A stretch of DNA of 64,000 bases from Progne subis subis (Eukaryota > Chordata > Aves > Passeriformes > Hirundinidae): NCBI GenBank assembly GCA_022316685.1, contig JAKJHU010000616.1, positions 1-64,000 on the forward strand, written 5' to 3'. Both the position numbers and the translations under genes were made by a program. This document shows, piece after piece, positions 63,301 through 64,000 of this stretch (the first letter of the stretch is position 1; each line of letters starts with the position of its first letter). The notes under the pieces were generated by a model that saw only the letters and a program-made list of their open reading frames with translations, was not told the DNA's origin and did not search any database.

Positions 63301-64000
63301 CCCAGCCCTGGGGACACGGCAGCAGCACCTGGAGCTGCTGCAGAGAGTCCAGAGGAATCCATGGAGCTGCTCCAGGGCTGGAGCCCCTCAGTTCCCAGAG
63401 ATCCAGGCTGGGAGAGATGGGGGTGCTCACCTGGAGAGGAGAAGGCTCCAGGGAGAGCTTCCAGAACATTCCAGGGCCTGAAGGGGCTCCAGGAGAGCTG
63501 CAGAGGGGCTGGGGACAAGGCCTGGAGGGACAGGACACAGGGAATGGCTCCCAGTGCCAGAGGGCAGCGCTGGATGGGGTCTTGGGAAGGAATTGCTGCC
63601 TGGGCTGGAATTGCCAGAGCAGCTGTAGCTGCCCCAGGATCCCTGGAAATGTCCAAGGAAAGGTTGGAGCAGCCTGGGACAGTGGGAGGTATCAGGGGTG
63701 CCACTGGGTGATCTTTAAATTCCTTTCCCACTCTGGGAAAATTCCCAAACCACTCTGGGAACCTTTAAGTGACCTCTACCTCGTGGTGGGCCCGATTTGG
63801 TTGATCCTGAGAGCCTTTGTTGAGGTCAAACAATTACTGATCTCAAAGCTTTGTGGGGAAGGTGATCCCGTGGTTCCTGGCCGTGCCTGGCGCCTCCTCA
63901 CCTCTCCTCCCTTGCAGATGTGTTCGTGTGCGGGGGCTACAACGGAGAGGTGATTCTGGGAGACGTTTGGAAGCTGAATCTCCAAACTTTCCAGTGGGTC
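45257..64000 (+). CDS. KLHDC10: Kelch domain-containing protein 10, 5' part (exons 1, 3-9)
   Basis: KLHDC10 is a kelch beta-propeller that serves as substrate receptor of a CUL2-Elongin E3 ligase. It binds alanine tails on stalled nascent chains (ribosome quality control) and is reported to inhibit PP5 and so activate ASK1. Exons at 45257-45386, 58314-58534, 59956-60110, 60723-60871, 61427-61511, 62113-62179, 62654-62701 and 63918-64000 encode LNRFVQL, then kelch blades with SNLYVFGGYNPDYDESGG, NNLLVFGGTGIPFGESNGND, LYVFGGTTGYIYSTDLHKLD, RIYILGGGTSWTAYSLDK and DVFVCGGYNGEVILGDVW. Repeated GG pairs and Tyr/Trp spacing mark kelch repeats. Two oddities are present. Human exon 2 (about 28 residues, in-frame 1-1) was not found, and exon 3 lacks one base near 58482. 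All other splice sites and frames are intact, so the gene is probably functional and the base loss may be a sequence error. The last part lies beyond base 64000. Confidence 0.93.
45410..46015 (+). repeat. Degenerate GC-rich tandem repeat
   Basis: Roughly 50-60-bp decayed units share 'ggtcctgagggatt', 'gggaccgggacacc' and 'catccccatccc' immediately downstream of KLHDC10 exon 1. The period is irregular. Confidence 0.55.
47815..48225 (+). repeat. CR1 LINE 3' region
   Basis: It shows 'gggatctgtgaggtttgg', 'ggagaggtccaaaggag'-like text, 'agctgtggctgcccttgg' and 'ccattccatgattccatgag', the CR1 order ending in the octamer-like tail. Confidence 0.8.
48235..48515 (+). repeat. CR1-like LINE fragment
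   Basis: It shows 'gggacagggtgcgctgg', 'ccagtgagattccttggaac' and 'ggtttcaagatgtggctgc'. It lies directly behind another CR1 and matches the element at 37.6 kb. Confidence 0.65.
49700..49975 (-). repeat. CR1 LINE fragment
   Basis: The reverse CR1 shows 'tttgggtgggaaggggtctc', 'agcctggccttggacacttc' and 'tcctgtcagtgagcaggcc'. Confidence 0.75.
50080..50425 (-). repeat. CR1 LINE fragment
   Basis: This is the reverse of the family also seen at 8.97 kb: 'tcccctgatccccc'-like end, 'ctgggcagctctgccagtgc' and 'tgggagcagagcccgacccc'. Confidence 0.75.
50635..50920 (-). repeat. CR1 LINE fragment
   Basis: The reverse CR1 shows 'gttgggttggaaaaagcc', 'gacaccagagatgggg'-like text, 'tgaggccgttccctctc' and 'atcctgattgtgg'. 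Confidence 0.7.
51490..51620 (-). repeat. CR1 LINE 3'-end fragment
   Basis: The reverse CR1 tail shows 'ttggaagggctctgaaag', 'atcatccagtgccacccc' and 'tgtccagcctggccttgg'. Confidence 0.8.
53109..53197 (+). repeat. Perfect 44-bp direct duplication
   Basis: The segment 'atgagaagggtcctgggtta' to 'cacagctcagcc' occurs twice back to back without a visible difference, so it is recent or an assembly artefact. Confidence 0.85.
53266..55700 (+). repeat. 56-bp minisatellite, about 40 units
   Basis: Units share 'ctagactgtgactgcaggg', 'attggtttggagactctg' and 'aattcaggcttttaccc'. A variant block containing 'actccagatgtaaatttgc' recurs at 53511, 54354 and 54828, showing duplication of multi-unit blocks. 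A 110-bp non-repeat insert (about 53310-53405) starting 'tgtcttggtttaagg' interrupts the first unit and resembles the 5' end of a passerine LTR. Confidence 0.88.
56339..56690. mobile_element. Possible LTR debris
   Basis: A stretch opening 'tgtagtggttttacg' with AATAAA-like hexamers on both strands near 56455-56475 resembles avian LTR sequence. Ends and strand cannot be fixed. Confidence 0.25.
56700..57200 (+). repeat. 56-bp minisatellite, about 9 units
   Basis: Units share 'gatgtcacaaatctgcagct', 'cctggggttttttgcag' and 'attgtgtctggtggctc'. The open frame of 283 codons across it is repeat-driven. Confidence 0.88.
57295..57925 (+). repeat. 60-bp minisatellite, about 10 units
   Basis: Units share 'ctgagatctcctcttacccc', 'aggagctgaggggcttc' and 'atcacctttgtctcaaa'. 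It follows the previous array by about 100 bp with a different unit. Confidence 0.88.
58314..58534 (+). CDS. KLHDC10: KLHDC10 coding exon 3 with a one-base deletion
   Basis: After the acceptor CTCTCGCAG the exon reads (G)HRCPPARSGHRCVADSSN, LYVFGGYNPDYDESGGPEN, EDYPLFRELWRYNFATDT. It then falls out of frame. In the +1 frame it continues HQMGTEGYMPRELASMS to the donor C|GTACGT. A single G missing in ACCTG(G)CACCAG near 58482 explains this exactly (tryptophan TGG lost). Exon length is 221 where the flanking phases require 222. Confidence 0.93.
58965..59795. repeat. 34-bp minisatellite at a CR1 3' end
   Basis: About 24 copies of a 34-bp unit contain 'gggaaacgtggaatggtttg' then 'gtgtctccagag'. 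It abuts the 3' end of a reversed CR1 (59795-59890); 'catggaatggtttgg' is the CR1 terminus itself. Long open frames on both strands are artefacts. Confidence 0.92.
59795..59890 (-). repeat. CR1 LINE 3'-end fragment
   Basis: The reverse CR1 tail shows 'tgggttagaagggagcttg', 'aagatcatccaattcc' and 'gctccaagcccagtcc', ending about 65 bp before KLHDC10 exon 4. Confidence 0.75.
59956..60110 (+). CDS. KLHDC10: KLHDC10 coding exon 4
   Basis: This 155-bp exon encodes (L)VLHGNNLLVFGGTGIPFG, ESNGNDVHVCNVKYKRWALL and SCRGKKPNRIYGQ, nearly identical to human. The acceptor is CTCCCAG and the donor is CAG|GTAGGG. Confidence 0.95.
60325..60530 (+). repeat. Triplicated segment of about 68 bp
   Basis: Three tandem copies carry 'ctctaaatgaaagtgaaaaa' and 'cgaaactttcaaaccccaaa' in KLHDC10 intron 4; the last two are nearly identical. 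Confidence 0.8.
60723..60871 (+). CDS. KLHDC10: KLHDC10 coding exon 5
   Basis: This 149-bp exon encodes AMAIINGCLYVFGGTTGYIY, STDLHKLDLNTREWIQLKPN and NMSCDMPEE plus two bases. The acceptor is CTGCCAG and the donor is AG|GTGAGC. Confidence 0.95.
61025..61150 (-). repeat. CR1 LINE 3'-end fragment
   Basis: The reverse CR1 tail shows 'ctgaatggtttggattcac', 'caggttgctccaagccctg' and 'tccagcctggccttgg'. Confidence 0.75.
61427..61511 (+). CDS. KLHDC10: KLHDC10 coding exon 6
   Basis: This 85-bp exon encodes (R)YRHEIAHDGQRIYILGGG then TSWTAYSLDK. The acceptor is TTTTCAG and the donor is AAG|GTGAGG. Confidence 0.95.
62113..62179 (+). CDS. KLHDC10: KLHDC10 coding exon 7
   Basis: This 67-bp exon encodes IHAYNLETNTWEEITTKPHE then KV plus one base. 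The acceptor is CCCCTCCAG and the donor is G|GTGAGC. Confidence 0.95.
62654..62701 (+). CDS. KLHDC10: KLHDC10 coding exon 8
   Basis: This 48-bp exon encodes (G)FPAARRCHSCVQIKN plus one base. The acceptor is CTCTCCAG and the donor is G|GTAAGA. It is too short to show as an ORF of its own, but splices in phase with both neighbours. Confidence 0.95.
63225..63730 (+). repeat. CR1 LINE 3' region, about 500 bp
   Basis: It contains the same runs as the copy at 7.13-7.62 kb, including 'agagcttccagaacattcc' and 'gacaaggcctggagggacag'. It ends about 190 bp before KLHDC10 exon 9. Confidence 0.85.
63918..64000 (+). CDS. KLHDC10: KLHDC10 coding exon 9 (cut by window edge)
   Basis: After CCCTTGCAG this exon encodes (D)VFVCGGYNGEVILGDVW then KLNLQTFQWV up to the last base of the window. 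Human continues KLPATMPEP, so the exon probably extends past 64000. Confidence 0.95.

Larger units (their letters stand above)
58535..63917 (+). other. KLHDC10: KLHDC10 introns between exons 3 and 9
   Basis: Six GT-AG introns of 1421, 612, 555, 601, 474 and 1216 bp separate the exons. The first contains a 34-bp array and a CR1 tail. The second has a triplicated segment of about 68 bp. The third and the last contain CR1 fragments. The others show nothing notable. Confidence 0.85.

Noticed and set aside
45257..64000. KLHDC10 as a decayed pseudogene
   Set aside because: Apart from one missing base and the unseen exon 2, all exons are highly conserved, splice sites are canonical and introns are retained. 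That fits a working gene with a local sequence problem better.

Overview
The window is nuclear DNA from a bird, most likely a songbird. It has short vertebrate introns, GC-rich CpG-island promoters, more than twenty CR1 LINE fragments of the avian type, LTR debris and many minisatellites. There is no bacterial or phage content. Three conserved genes are recognisable from their translated exons. Their order and strands match human 7q32.2 as I remember it (UBE2H, ZC3HC1, KLHDC10).

Layout. (1) 1-28,101: the 5' part of UBE2H on the minus strand. Exons 1-3 encode about the first 68 residues, and the rest of the gene lies beyond the left edge. Intron 1 is 26 kb of non-coding DNA with U12-type splice signals. 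(2) 28.1-28.45 kb: the UBE2H CpG promoter, with two TGACGTCA sites, a CCAAT box and a ZNF143-like element. (3) 28.45-30.65 kb: a short intergenic stretch. (4) 30.65-44.84 kb: complete ZC3HC1 (NIPA) on the minus strand, ten coding exons that join in frame to 493 residues. Its second intron is a textbook AT-AC (U12) intron. (5) 44.85-45.26 kb: a 412-bp head-to-head promoter shared by ZC3HC1 and KLHDC10. (6) 45.26-64.0 kb: KLHDC10 on the plus strand, exons 1 and 3-9. It runs off the right edge. Human exon 2 could not be found, and exon 3 lacks one base.

The introns hold the more unusual material. At 40.18-41.85 kb about 26 tandem copies of a 63-bp unit match the antisense of the 3' half of mature elongator tRNA-Met, including the complement of the CCA tail. 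The array follows an LTR-like sequence in the same orientation, so it looks like an amplified LTR/primer-binding-site junction. At least five other minisatellites (units of 43, 11, 16, 18 and 34 bp) adjoin or grow out of CR1 fragments. Three further arrays of about 56-60 bp fill 2.9 kb of KLHDC10 intron 1, and another lies in UBE2H intron 1.

All three genes touch ubiquitin biology: an E2 enzyme, a nuclear-basket protein once proposed as an SCF adaptor, and a CUL2 substrate receptor. Nothing in the sequence shows that they work together; they are neighbours by ancient synteny. All exon limits come from reading splice signals and comparing translations with the remembered human proteins. No alignment was run.
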